Counted from the first letter of the stretch, positions 9,331 to 22,344 are shown. The stretch is 64,000 bases of DNA from Antedon mediterranea (GCF_964355755.1 NC_092670.1:21949201-22013200), one strand, 5' to 3'. Notes: generated by a model not told the origin, from the sequence alone. Numbers and translations: made by a program.

Positions 9331-12300
9331 GTTAATTCTTATTTCCCTCCAATTACTATCATTAACCCTTTTATATAATACTGTTTTTTTTTAATTTGAC
9401 ATTTTATTTCTGGCTGTTTTGCTTTATCATTTTGATTAATAAGTTTCTGCTTATTTTTTATTTTGTATCTCCATTGAGATCCAGCCACTGATACCCACAA
9501 CATCTTCCAGTAATTTGCCTTTGAATTTAACTAAATTTAATGGAATTACTGGCTGGCATAAAATAATATTTATTTTCTTTCATTTCAACAAGACAATTAT
9601 TATCACAGTTAAATTATTCATAAGTAGTTTTTTCATTGTGATTATTTACTTAAGATTTAATTGTTTTCTATGTACATTTTTAGTCTCTCAGCAAATTCCA
9701 ATCTCTGCTTTTGTTAGTGATGTTATGTAAACTAAAAGACCTATTCTGCTCTTGTTATTTCCCCTAATCGTTTAACAACAGATTGTCATAGTCGACATTG
9801 GATATAAAAGAGATATAGTTCTCACACGAGAAATATCTTCATAGTTGTTATTGCAATTATTTCACCGTTGGTAGAACTGCATTAATTGATTGAACCCGTT
9901 CGAGCGAACATTATGTCCGTCCAAGCTGAAAATATTCAAAACAAGACAAATAATCTTTTTTCTTCTTTTTATTATGCGTATCATACAGCAATGCTCAAAT
10001 TTTAAGATATTTAGACGTAAATATAAAATAACAAACACCAGTTACCGAATGTATGGGAAAGTTTGATACCGCCTCAGTTGCATATTTATTCTCAAAATAT
10101 AAATTTGCAATACGCTGTTTTGCTCAAAATATTTTCATTACTAAAATTTATTTTTATGGATACTTTTAGAAATTACGACTTTTTTAAATGTCATGATTGA
10201 TTTATGGCATATTAAAAATAAGATAATATTATTGAAAATGAAATTACTTGATTTTATCTAAATACTTGAACAATATTTTTTTGTAACATAACATAATATT
10301 ATTATTAAAGTAAAATATTTATTTAAAATGAAATTTATTTATTTTTCCAAACTATTAAAAGCAAAATACTAAATTAATTTTTTTTATATTCGTTTTATAG
10401 GTAATTATAACATTTTCTGCATATATTTAATTGCGTTCTTTACCATTAGTACGCATACAATGAAGTGGTTGAATATTATCTTTCACTCTTTGTTTCGGAC
10501 GTCAACATTTTATCCAAACTACACTCTCATAAACTCAACTTTTATTACATCTTTTATTAGTAATTATAAAGAGTTCTGATAAAATGTAATTGATACATAT
10601 ATACCACCGATAATTGGTAGAAAACCATCTCCCTTTGTTTCCATGATAAGATGAACATTAACATTTTTCAGACAAAAAAAAATAGTTGGATGTTAAAATT
10701 GGCATGATCGCGGTAACACGGTCGTAGTGTAAATTGATATAGTGTCGGAGCGCTTCGGTTTGTTTACATAGCAGTAATGAAGAAAACGACAACTCGCTTC
10801 TTGCTAAGTTCATCACTCCGACTTCATTTATAAAGGCTGTGTTTTTAATCCGTAACAAACCTCTGGCCCATATTCAATCTTACCTCATATAAACAATCGC
10901 ATTGCATTCTTCTAGTTAATTACAAATCTTAGAAAGCATAAATTATCTATTGTGTTTTTCCTTTTACCGCGCTGATGTTTTTATGCAAATTACTCAAATC
11001 TGATTAGAATTACACAGTATATTCTCAACCATTAATTACGTTTCGTATTAATTAAAAACGTTAATTTATCCGCGTCCTCTGTATGTAAAAGTTCATTCAA
11101 TTAAACCAATCAATATTCTATGACGTATAACAACAGAGTTACTGATTTATTCTGCGCAGACAACGCCAAGTAAAACCAGCTCAAATTTAATTTTCAATAT
11201 TTTAATACAATCCGTCTCAAACCGATTAAATGTAATGAAAAGGTGGTTTTATTTTACATAAATCTCGTTCTTTATTGGCCAGAATAGTACGTGGTTCAAA
11301 CTTTACAATCAACGAACCATAATTATTGTATGGAAATAGAACACTGCAGCTTAATCCTATTTTTATTTCTGTGTCATTGACAAATTGTTGTACGTTCTTC
11401 GATGTTAGTGTACTCGACGACAATGTATACTCACGAAGTGTGAATTGTCATTATTTTTAATAAAATAATCGATAATACAATTTTGAAAAGGGAGTTTTGT
11501 AACGCATTAAATGGTGTATATGTCGATGCAAAATAGGACTTTATGAAATAGCGCTCAACACCATCATAAACATCGTGTATGAGGAGAGTCAATCCGCAAA
11601 ATATAGGTTTTTATGAAGTATAGTGCCGATAAAAGGTCTATGCAAATTTAGATCTTATCGTATGATATGATAAGCCTACGGTGGCCTTTATAGCTCTTAT
11701 AGTTCATTGATAATGCTAAAAATCATATTTCAACATACATGAAAAATAATAACTATATTTAGAGCACATTTTGCAACCGTAGGTTTGTGCTTCAATGGGT
11801 CTATCATAATATTTGAATACCTGCGCTGTTTGTAAATAATAGCGTTTCATTACTTGGACACCAACTTATAACGGATATACCGTTATAATTATAATCGCTG
11901 CAAAGAGTTATTATTATCAATAGGCCTAAACGTGAAGATGATCTAGATTAGACTGCAGATTTAATGTCATATTTTATCAAATTTAGCATGCAAATTACAG
12001 CAATGATGACGATGTACCGTTACAAAAACATGTTCATCGTCGACAAAACGTGGGAAAAATTTCTAACGCAATAAATGAAACAATTTTTTTTTTTCAACTC
12101 TTAACGATGAGGAAACGTTTACAATTTTTCACTTTTGTTTATCTTAGGTTTAAACTTAAAAGATAAATATTTATGTTTTATGATGTCGTTTATAAAATAA
12201 TTATAATTTTGCGTGTTAAGAATCAAAGCAGCTTTTAAATTTATATTCAAGTTTTAATTTGATTCTCTGAATTCATCGGGCCAGTATTTGTTTTCTTTTA

Positions 12301-12570
12301 ATTTCCGTTGGAAAAAACCTTCAAATTTTACTACCTGTTTTTACGCTATTTTTATAACACAGGGTATTTTGCAGTATCGAATTTCCTGACTCCAACTGCG
12401 TGTGCTGACTTTTATTTATTGGATAAATACGGTTACTACGGTACATCAATAATGTGTGCTAAATAAAAAAAAGGGCATATTTTTATGCCAAATTGCCAAA
12501 AAAAACACCCCCGTGGAATTTAATTAAAAACACATGTTTACAGCTGAGCAAATTTGTGACATCACGACAG
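9331..12570. other. non-coding, nothing firmly identified
   Basis: AT-rich sequence with scattered somewhat richer patches (about 9790-9930, 10680-10830, 11260-11420). The open frames there are short, overlap on both strands and match nothing I recognise. Confidence 0.45.
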
Positions 12571-12572
12571 TT

Positions 12573-12650
12573 GACGCGCGCGTCCAATAATGGACTACCG
12601 CGTACAAACCCTGTTAATAAAATACTGTAACAAGATTTGTACGCGGGCGT
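12573..12650. repeat. ACGCGCGCGT palindrome pair (imperfect)
   Basis: GACGCGCGCGTCC (12573-12585) and TTTGTACGCGGGCGT (12636-12650) flank a ~50-bp spacer that also contains CCGCGTACAAA (12598-12608). This is the leftmost site of the dispersed purine-pyrimidine palindrome family described in the findings. Confidence 0.6.
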
Positions 12651-13360
12651 GATTATTTTGTTACGCAGGACAAAATGGTTACTAGATAACGGCCAGTTTT
12701 ATGTAAAAGAGCCCGGTTAATAATCATGATAAAAAGACACATCTGGCGGCTGGACAAACATTTGTTAAATGAAACACTCCATACAAACGTATGACTTTAT
12801 GTATGCACTTGCCATTGTATTAATAATAATTATCATACAACTATTGTAGGCCTATCATCATATTCCCATGCCTATCCTTGTACGAACAAATGGTATAATA
12901 AAAGACACAATCAAATGTACTTTCTATAAAATAATATATACATTTTAATGTACATGTTGAGTAAACATTAAATGTGTTATATATTAACTGATAAACAATT
13001 TCGTCTGATGCATTGCTGCTGCTACACTACCGACGCGTAGATTTAAACTCTGGGGGTAGACTGAGATTTTTTATATGGTAGGACATCCGTTAGTTGCCAT
13101 ATTTTCTACCGGTTCAGTTTTATATTGTTTTTATTATTGCCGGAATTCCACGTTTCCTAATCCTCATAATTTATGACATATTACCGAACTATTACTTTTC
13201 ATATCATTTTAGTGGACAGTGTTATTGGTTATTCCATGGCGATACTACTTAGGTATTGTACAACGAAAGAATAACCACAAGACTAATCTTTTCGGTTGAG
13301 GGGAATCCCCCATCTTCTTAATTTTTAAAGATCTTTGTCGTCACGAATAAATACAAAGTA
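12586..13360. other. non-coding, nothing identified
   Basis: No gene supported beyond the palindrome sites. A block near 12680-12770 is richer in GC and contains CATCTGGCGG, but no module can be claimed. Confidence 0.4.
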
Positions 13361-13491
13361 TACGCGCGCGTACAACTTATGTTGTATTTTATCAACTTTT
13401 CAACGCTTGACGTCAAAGCATGTAATTATAGAATTATATTACGCGCGCGTGCAATTAAACTGTTCCATCATTTAGACGCGCGTACAAAATG
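13361..13491. repeat. cluster of three CG palindromes
   Basis: TACGCGCGCGTACAAC (13361-13376), ACGCGCGCGTGCAATT (from 13441) and GACGCGCGTACAAAATG (13475-13491) lie within 131 bp, with a perfect TGACGTCA at 13408-13415 between the first two. In each, the palindrome is followed by a CAA-type flank. Confidence 0.65.
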
Positions 13492-13516
13492 TCATTCTCT
13501 TCTGTTTATTAATTTT

Positions 13517-14130
13517 ACGCCCCCCCCCCCTGAACTTTATAAAATATAATACATGTGCCAAAAAGTATCATATAAAGCCTAGGGTTATAGGTCAATCTAT
13601 TCCGCCAGGGCTGTTAGTCCGCCCCATGCTGGCTACCCGCTCTCTACACCTCCTGATTTCAAGCCATGTGTTTTCAATTCCCCACAGAATTATTTTTATT
13701 ACTGAATTTTATAATTTAATGTTCTATCCATGTTTCCACTTATCTTAAAATCATTTTGCAGAAAAGTTTGCAATTAATGTCGTTGGGATTTTTGCGGAAT
13801 TTTAACTCGTATGTTTATTACGGTTTGTCTCGTATAAATTTAATTTGACATTTTTCCTTATAAATAATATATCTCTACTTGCTATAAAAACTAAAAACAA
13901 TAAAATACAAAAACGATAATATTCAATAAATTCATGATTCTAGTATTTATGACAATACAATTTACTAACGTACTAAAGTAGTATTGTCACGCTTGGTTTC
14001 TCTAGTGTGGTCGTGCTCGGGTGTGAACGATTTATAAACATAAAAATTGCCCTATTTTAATATTATATAAATGAACTATTTAGTGATAGGACCGGCTTTT
14101 CTTTTTGCTGTTCCCTTAAGCAGAGATTTA
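13517..14130. other. non-coding with a C homopolymer
   Basis: It begins with a run of about eleven C (near 13519-13530). No gene is recognised. Confidence 0.4.
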
Positions 14131-14139
14131 CTTAATCAC

Positions 14140-14360
14140 TTTAAAATACTACTACTCGTCTTCAATAGTGCTATTGCATTAACCACGTGACTGAATTCGG
14201 CGACCTATATACATGCAAATTAATGGGAGTCGCTTAATCAATTCGAGATTGAATAAAAATAGTAGCCAAATTATGAGTCAATTTTCTAGACTCGCGAGTT
14301 TGTCCAAATTGGATTTGGGGCTCGGGTAATGCGAGATTCGCAGCGTGTATTTATGTTCAC
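14140..14360. promoter_or_regulatory. candidate enhancer: POU/homeodomain and E-box motifs
   Basis: A balanced-composition block in an AT-rich stretch contains CACGTG (14184-14189), ATGCAAATTAAT (14213-14224, a POU octamer joined to a TAAT homeodomain core) and TTAATCAATT near 14237. There is no ORF. Known motif preferences make it a plausible cis-regulatory module, but sequence alone does not show activity or conservation. Confidence 0.35.
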
Positions 14361-15258
14361 GGGAGGCAGTTCATATTGTCTTTAAAACCGTTTAAATTGC
14401 TTGAAAATAAGACGGCTTAGAAGAAAAAATTAAGGAATCTAGTTTATGATATCCGGAACGGCGGCAAAAAATGGCGCGTAATATCTTGCTGCCTCATAGT
14501 GATCATATATATTTTAAAATCTTAAATAATGTGCGTACGTGAAAATGTGTTTTTATCTTTGATCTAAATAAGCGCTGACATGTTTCTTTCCATAGGTTGC
14601 CAAACGAAATTAAAATGAAATTGGATATTTTTACGAATCGATTTTCTAAAAGTGTAGACAGATGTGTCATTATTTTAGGTAAACATTATAATGTCGATTT
14701 TTAGCACTTTTCAATTGATTGAATCTACATTTAATTACGATGCGTCCTTAGCCGGGGCTTTAATTTAACGGAAAACAAAGACATCGCTTTATGAATTGTA
14801 TTGTTTCGATACTCCTGGTAGGCCGTTGTGTTGGTTTTTAATCTAATGGTGAATACCCTTATTTATTCTGTAGCTTTATAAACACGCAGTGCCCATAAAA
14901 AGTCATGCGAGTAATTTGTTTGGAGAAATTAAATTTTAACAACCAGAAATCGGTTATATCGTATGTCACAGTGTTAGTCAGTTTACGTGTTAAAATGGTT
15001 GAAAAATTGAAAACAGCTTTTTTTATGTTATCGGGATTAGCGGGCTTACATCATGGCCTGTTCAAGATTATTTCAAGCATAGAAATATGTTCACCAAAAC
15101 TATTCCTCTCTTCATAGACATATTATTCATTAATTTTCCAATACCTATACTTTTATTTAACTCTTTTTCTGATTGTTCCTTCATGTTTTCCGGCTTTTCT
15201 GTCTTATAGTACAAATCGTACCATGATCATCGTGTGACGTGTCGACGATAACTCATTC
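14361..15258. other. non-coding, nothing identified
   Basis: No supported gene. The small frame at 14905-15117 (MRVICLEKLNF...) has no recognisable domain. Confidence 0.4.
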
Positions 15259-15312
15259 GACGCGCGCGTTCAAAAACTGATAATAATACTACAGTTTTTG
15301 TACGCGCGCGTC
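15259..15312. repeat. 54-bp hairpin made of two ACGCGCGCGT half-elements
   Basis: The arms at 15259-15279 and 15292-15312 are inverted copies over 21 bp with one mismatch and a 12-bp spacer. Each arm is GACGCGCGCGT followed by a CAAAAACTG tail. This is the cleanest single copy of the dispersed palindrome family and could form a cruciform. Confidence 0.85.
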
Positions 15313-16325
15313 TATTTCATGTCGTTATTCAGTCTCCATGGATATGGTCCCAAGTCGTTCTTTCACTGGTTCACATTGTATGCACAGTTTAGTTTAAATT
15401 AGGTGAATTACAGTGCCGTACATATCGAATACGCTATAGCATTAAGCTATCTTTGCAATGGGTTATAATTAGACCATTAGAATATAATTTCTTCTTTGGA
15501 GTGATTCTATATCTCTGTCAGTGTGCTACGGTAATGTCTTCTATAACGTTTGTTGGCTGAATATGTCCCACCTCCTTCTCATTCGTGTTGATCGTGCTTG
15601 GTTTTCTCTCATTTAAAAACATACTTATCCTCATTTTTAAGAGCACAGTTTCATACAGATACAACTTGTTTGCCTTTTATTTCTGACTGGTCTGAAAGCA
15701 TAATCACTACACGACTAAATAAATTGTAAATTAATTGTTAAACAAAATAAATACAATTTTAATTGTACTTATCAATAATTTTAACCTTGAAGATTTGTCA
15801 CTTAGTGTATGGGGAGTTTTCGATTTGAGACGGCCTATGTACGCATTTTGTGTCGTTGGTCGTCTGTACCTTGATTCTCCCAAAACTGTGGCAAGGAATC
15901 GAGGGAGAGGGAATACGTCCCAATCCCCACGCATGCGTACAATGAATTAACATGACGTAACTAGTTCCTCTGTTGTCGCAAATCAAAAACTCCATATTAT
16001 TTACATTTATTTCATTAATATAGTTTGTAAGTATCATTTATTATTTAAGTTTATTATTAATGTAAAAAAAAAATGGTTTATGAAAATTGTATATCAATTT
16101 TGTTATAGAACGAGGCTTCGTATCTAACGGTCCAACGCCATCTATAGTGATTCGATAAACTGTGGCGGAAATACAACTCCACATGTTATTGAGAAATATT
16201 AATTTTTTTTGTATATTATTGTTTTCTTTGAATTTCTATATTAGTATTACCATAAAATGTACAAATCTTGGAACAATCAATTACTATTTTGAAGTAATTA
16301 TATTATTTATTTATAAACGATGTAA
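15313..16325. other. non-coding with one mixed-composition block
   Basis: The block 15780-15990 is less AT-rich, open in several frames on both strands, and contains the palindrome ACGCATGCGT (15929-15938) and TGACGTAAC (about 15953-15961). No protein is recognised and no splice structure is convincing. Confidence 0.4.
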
Positions 16326-16450
16326 AGATATCTCCCTCTAATTAAAGACCATGGGTTGGCTGTTGGTATTCGTTGGTTAAGTAGCTATAGGCCTAGGTGT
16401 TAATATGGGAGAGGTGTTTTTTTGTATGGTCCTTAATTAGAGGGATATCT
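16326..16450. mobile_element. 125-bp MITE-like inverted-repeat element
   Basis: The ends 16326-16352 and 16426-16450 are inverted copies (AGATATC, CCCTCTAATTAA, GACCAT) with small differences. The ~73-bp middle includes TAGGCCTAGG. Size, lack of coding sequence and terminal inversion fit a miniature DNA transposon. The target duplication is not clear. Confidence 0.6.
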
Positions 16451-19030
16451 ATAATGTGATAAATTTATATAATACCGTGTACAGATTCTGCAGTCTTTTA
16501 TTTATTTAAAATGATTATTAGTTTATCGATCATAATTCATTAACAGATTATTTAAGTATAAATCGATTATTGTAATTATTGATTATATTGATCAAGTATT
16601 AACTGATTTTTCATAAATTATTGTATAGTGTAGTAAGAACTTATATGTCTCTGTTTAATATGTGTTGTATTAAATATGAAGTGCTTCCCGCACCGTTTTT
16701 CTATAGTTATTTGACGTTACGTATCATAATATAGTTTTCTAATATATAATAAACATTTTTAGATAGTTCGATATAATTATTATATGTGTATTTGTGATGA
16801 GATAGAATAGGCTAACTAAACGCTGTTGTAGCGTTTAATGATTTTGTAAGTAAAAACAACTGTAGATAACAAATGATTGAAGTGTCCGAACTTGTAATTA
16901 CTAATTGGTATTTTAATGATGTTTTTATACTTTTTAATTACTATTGCAGTAGTTTAATTAAATAATTATTGTGATGACGCATTATTGCGTTACCTATCCG
17001 TTTGGTGACATTATCAAACGCGTAGAAATGGATATGGTGTTGAGCATGTGTCGTATTGTAAACCGGTTCCATTGTACGCCCTGTGTGCCGCTATTGAAGA
17101 GTTTCAGACGAAATATCTTAGTCACATTTGAGCTACCATGAGAGGGGTTGAGGAAGGTTGGATGGAGTTTGCTAAAATGAATTATTTAAACAAAATTAAG
17201 CTCTACCCATCTTTCCATCGCCGACCCTGGTAGGTTCATGACTTAAGTCAAATTCTTAAGTTAGTATTAGGTAGACAAAGTAAGTCGGTGCTTCGAATAA
17301 GGAGATACAACTAAATAAATCTTCTTCCTTCGTATCTTCCCAGTATTTACAAATTATTTCCCTATTGGTTTTTAAGTGTTTCTTTCTATTGCTATCTGAA
17401 ACCTGTTGATTGAATACTTTTACCCACAAACCGAACTGGGAACACCCTAAAAGAGTTGTAATCTTCTGGGTAACTCACGTGATTATAGCAGCAGACGATA
17501 ACTTATCGAATGTGAAAGTAGAACATTGTTTGGATATAATTCTGAAAGTGATTTTGAGTTATTGAATGTATAATCGTTCTCGATTATTGTCAATTACATC
17601 ATTGTTCTTGTCAATCTAGATAATTGAGCCGTCGATGCACAGTTAACTAATTTAAAACTGCAATGTTCACAGTAGGAAAGTTCAGAAAATAAGTTTTAAC
17701 ATTCTGAGGATTTAAATAAGATAGTGTAAACAGTCAGTTTTCAGAAAGTCACTTTCCTCCAGAAATCTATCTGCATTTTCATAAAAAACTTCAGAATGTG
17801 CATCGTTTGAAGGTTGTTGTCTGCATATCTTTGTTATTTTCTGAATATTTTTCTTAATTCATATATCGTCTGCCTTTTCAAAAAGTGATATCTGTTCCTT
17901 CCCCTTTCCCGCTCTTTTTTTAGACTAGGCCTATTTACTGTACCAAAGCCGTGTGAATTGGAGTGCGATTGATCTGAACTTGTATCAAGCTAACTACCAA
18001 AGTCGATAAAACATGCGAACTAGCTTTAAAAAATACATGATGGCGATTCGGTTGTATTGTAGTATCGTGATCAACCGACCGATTCATGTATTTTGTCGTT
18101 AATTCGAATTAAAACACGAACTAATTACAGAAAAAAAAGTTGCTTTATTGTTTTTTATTTCTTCTCTTTGATGATTGAATGTTACAAATAATATACTATA
18201 ATACACAGTTCTCAACCTTTTGTGAACTAAAGGCTTCTTTCAATACACGCAACGTAACGGTTTTATTGGTTACGCAAGCGCACGTACAAGTTTTATATCA
18301 TTTTATTCAACTAAATTATGTAATCCATTTGGCGGTTGCACTATTGTGTTCGCGAAACAATCATCTATTTTTCGTTCAATGAGTAATTATAAAACGTGCC
18401 TTAGTTTTGCAATCGCTTGTTTAATTTAAGTAAAAAGATCCAAAGTCCAAATTCTTATTGTTTATTTGCAGATACTCTAACTTGCGGGTTTATTCTATCA
18501 AAATATATCTTTATTTGAAGAGATATGTTAACAGACGACATAGCACGCAATCAAAAACTAAACACAATTGAAAGATATCTAGCGATAAGTACGAGAGAAT
18601 ATGGCCTGCTGAAATTTTAACCCGTTTGTAATATTAGCGCAGTGTTCGTCAGCATATTTTATTTGCTTTATTTAAAAGTGTTGTAGAGCATTATTTTATA
18701 TATAATGAACGCGTAAATATTACTGGTAGTATACACGCACTTTATAGCATACTTACGTTGTCTAAGTTGTTCTCGTTCAATGTACACCACAAACGTATAC
18801 GCGCCAACGCAAGCAAGGAGGATGTGGTAGGTATCGTGTGCAACAACTCATTACCAAGTCAACAATATTGTATTGCAGTACCAATAACGAATACCAGATA
18901 TTATGCAGTAATAACCTCAATGCTATTTTATAATAATATAAACAATTGATATAATTTGAACAAAGAAAATATTGTACCAAAGTAATCGAAATTAGAAAAC
19001 AAGATCTAAATTAAGTAGCGACTGAGTGTT
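16451..19030. other. AT-rich non-coding, nothing identified
   Basis: Only short non-protein-like frames (18179-18382, 18758-18949). Occasional CG-containing words such as TATACGCGCC near 18796 were noted. Confidence 0.45.
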
Positions 19031-19034
19031 CCTA

Positions 19035-19150
19035 AGAGAAAAGAAATAACTTTATCTGGAGGAGCTTGTGGCGATTCCTGTCCACGACACATGGCCATGG
19101 CCAGACCAGAATAATAGCTCTCAAAAGAGCAATCTTAATACAGTTTTAAC
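19035..19150 (-). other. GC-richer block of unknown nature
   Basis: The minus strand is open here with a protein-like reading (segments ALLRAIILVWPWP and DRNRHKLLQ) ending in a stop near 19035. It includes the palindrome GGCCATGGCC. It could be a transposon fragment or an exon relic. No family is assigned. Confidence 0.25.
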
Positions 19151-19278
19151 GCATGTGAATTTTATATCCAGTATAATAAAATACTCACTTGGGGACAAAA
19201 TAATAGTCCCACACTCTATTTCTAAAGAATGATTTCAAAGACGTATCTCTTTCTTTACAATGGAAATTACTATAAATT

Positions 19279-19500
19279 TTATATCATTATGTTTCGGTGT
19301 GGAATTATAAATTCGATGATGGACATGCTGGGAAATGTTTTGATTTGAAAAAACAAGAGATCTTTAGGGAAAAAATGCAGAATGTCATCAGTTTCGTCGT
19401 TATAGACAATCTCCTTTACGTCCAACAAAAGCTGATAGAATTCAATTCCACCATGCACATCTACATCAATGACGCTCAAAGGAGATTCGGGTGGGTCACC
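19279..19500 (-). CDS. possible terminal exon of an unidentified gene (74 codons)
   Basis: On the minus strand an acceptor-like TATTTAAACAG precedes an open frame from 19500 to a stop codon at 19281-19279. It contains ESPLSVIDVDVHGG, EFYQLLLDVKEIVYND and FFPKDLLFFQIKTFP. Composition is more protein-like than neighbouring ORFs and there is no ATG near the start, as expected of an internal or last exon. I do not recognise the family and see no partner exon. The plus strand is also open here, which weakens the case. Confidence 0.25.
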   Translation of the reverse strand, partial: GDPPESPLSVIDVDVHGGIEFYQLLLDVKEIVYNDETDDILHFFPKDLLFFQIKTFPSMSIIEFIIPHRNIMI

Positions 19501-20014
19501 CTGTTTAAATATTGTAAATATATAAAATGACTTTATGAATGTGGTGTGGGTATGAACCGGGAAATCCGCCTTCTCGATTACTTTATATAATTCGAGGATT
19601 TGTTACGCCCATGTCCATTATTATTTATATTTTCAACCACTATTTTAATTATTATTATCATCATTATCATTACTCATCAAATACTATTATAAATATTAAC
19701 ATCATTGTCATCAAACCAAATAATATTTATGTTTTATTTATTTTTTTTATTTTATTCAATCTAAACCAACAGCGATAATTACCGCCACTAACAGGTTTGA
19801 TACAAACAAAGCCAGGACTGTTTTATTAAAGCACCTTGATTGGTCCTAACATTGATCAAGGGCTTCTCTCGTCCAGTGCCCACCTTGACCAGAGTATAAT
19901 CAAAGTACAATCAACAATAAATTAATATAGATGTATCCTTTAAAAGATAAATAGGAAGAACTTACAAAAGATGGGACAGAAAAAGTAAAAAATCAAAATC
20001 ATAACCAATTTAAC
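19501..20014. other. low-complexity and non-coding sequence
   Basis: 19620-19770 is a run of TTATTATCATCATTAT-type low-complexity sequence. The 79-residue plus frame over it is an artefact. Confidence 0.5.
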
Positions 20015-20309
20015 ATTCATTATCAATTTTTCCTCCAACCTCAACATTGATAATGACCTCATCGTGTCATTATCATCATTCGCTCGAGTGCACAAGATCA
20101 CCAAATGGTAAAGCATAATTGGTCAAATAAAACTAAACCCAAATTTTAATTTTAAATCATTCATTATCAATTATTCTTTTACCCTCTCAACGTTAATGAT
20201 CTCATCATCATCCAATGAAGCGCCGGCCTAATCCGCTCGAGTGTGCTATACCACTATAATGAAATGTAATTGGTCAAGTAAACCCGAACGCCATTTTAAA
20301 CTTTGAATC
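20015..20309 (+). repeat. diverged tandem duplication, two ~145-150-bp copies
   Basis: The copies are 20015-20158 and 20159-20309. Shared blocks in order are ATTCATTATCAATT, AACRTTRATRAT, CTCATC, CGCTCGAGTG, TAATTGGTCAA and CATTTTAAA-like sequence. The best-kept blocks could mark protein-binding sites. Confidence 0.65.
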
Positions 20310-21486
20310 TAGACAGGTAAGAAAAGATTAAGAAATGTGACGATTCTAAATCACACGATTAAACGTTTCATTATGTTACACATAGAGATTATCAATATGA
20401 TGGATAAGATGGTTTTTATTTTGCAAATTCCAAATGATTAAGAAATCAATTTAAAATTTAATTTTCGAAAAGATAAATACGTCGAAAAAACGCATCGAAA
20501 GAGTTAATTATGGAAATTTAAAGTCAATTTTGACATTATAAGTAAATTGAAAAACAAAAATATATTGAAATTCAATAAATAGAGATTGAAATACAGTTGT
20601 AAATAAGATATAAGACAGACAAAAGTATTTAGTGCGAAGTGTGAAAATAACGAAAGTCGCTGAACCAAAGCATACATCGAGTTTAGTTATGTTTGGGAAA
20701 ATAAAATATATCGAATATAATCTTAATATGCATAGTAGGCCTCTGATTAAATCTAATAAGTGAAATCAAATAGAAAAGTCCTAGGATTAATTAAATGTAA
20801 TATATAGTGAAAAGCACAAAAGAAGCCCACTGAATATAATATGAAATACGCCATCGTGCTAAGGATTCAATATTTCGACTAATTATAATCTGTACTATTT
20901 TACTATAGTGTGTTAGTGTTTGCTTTTGTTGTCAGCTAGGAATAGGATGATGAACGTACTGTTAATGGTATCATAATGGTGGTGGTACAGATACACCTGC
21001 ATTTTGATTATGATGGCGGGGAGTAAAAGATGCAAATTTGGGAAAGCTACATAACCGAATGACACTGATCACAAAATCAGAAATTATAAATATAAACCTA
21101 CAATCCAATCGTAAGGAGTCGGTAATAAAATTATTCTATTAATAACATAAAAGTATTCAGCATTGAAATGATTGCTAATAAAAAAGAAGAAAAAACACAA
21201 ACGAAGCTATAAGTAGCGATAGGCCTAGTTAATCAAATTTGATCTTTATTCAGCGAAATATAACCTGGATGAAATCTCTTAAAATCTACTTGTAGAAAAT
21301 CATTTGAATTATTCAACTAATTAATAACGACAAGCTAACGGACTAATCAACACTTATCGCTATTGAATCAAGATCACTCCATTGAACCGAACAATATGAT
21401 AATCATTTTTTACGATCACAAATAATATAAAGCGTTTAGACGTCTGGTGACTCAAGTCTAGGCAACATGATAGAGACACAAAGTTC
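20310..21486. other. AT-rich non-coding, nothing identified
   Basis: Purine-rich on the plus strand in places. No gene, tRNA or clear repeat was found. Confidence 0.45.
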
Positions 21487-21549
21487 ACGCGCGCGTACAA
21501 AAACCGAACCGGTACGCGTATATCTATATCATAGTTTGACGCGCGCGTC
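21487..21549. repeat. pair of ACGCGCGCGT palindromes
   Basis: Exact decamers lie at 21487-21496 (followed by ACAAAAACC) and 21539-21548 (inside TTTGACGCGCGCGTCAA), 42 bp apart, with ACCGGTACGCGTATA between them. Confidence 0.7.
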
Positions 21550-22344
21550 AACGTTGTGGTGCAGGTTTATACGCGGTGGACCGCTGAAGTGTGTCTTATT
21601 AATATAATATTACACTATTTTGCATAATAATACGCGCTTGATTCAAACTTTAAAATTAAGCTAACTAACGTACGTAGCTATGGTGCTTAGTTACAGTGAT
21701 CTAAAAGTTACAAAATTAGGTTGCACTTAAAATGAAATGACTCAAAATGTCAACTTAAAAAAATATCACACGCGATGTGTAACGCATTCGTGTTTTAGCC
21801 TCGCACTTCAGGTGAGAATATTGAGTAATAGGGCTAAAATTCGCACTACTTTGTCGTGAAAAGATTTCTAAGCTAACACGCTTCGTGTCTCCACGGTTTC
21901 ATCGACAGCATAATAAAAATTTGCATAAAACATAATTCTAATTGGATTTTCTTAAATGCAGTCTTTATATAATTATTTAGCTGTTTTAATCGTGTTGTCA
22001 TTACGTTAAATGGTTGACGTGTGTGTCACAAAAAATGAGGAAACACGTTCCATTTGTACTCGCGCCAGTTGGAAAAAAAAACAATGTGAAATAAATGTAC
22101 GATTAACGACTCGAATGTACTTTAAATTTAACTCACAAATGAGTCACTCAACTAGATTGTCTTATGTTATATACTGCGTTAACTAGGTCACTTAATTCAA
22201 TAGTCCTACATATTTCTTGAACATTTTCTCACGTGACTTAAAAACTGCAAACGACGATCCGCGGGAATCAGAGTTAGTTAATCGCAATAACGCATGCGCA
22301 GTATCACATCAAAATGAGAAGAAGGGGTAAAGTACCCTACAAAA
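21550..22344. other. non-coding, nothing identified
   Basis: No gene. The palindromic word ACGCATGCGC lies at 22290-22299. Confidence 0.4.

Noticed and set aside
11226-11423. 65-residue minus-strand ORF
   Set aside because: No recognisable domain and no supporting exon structure.
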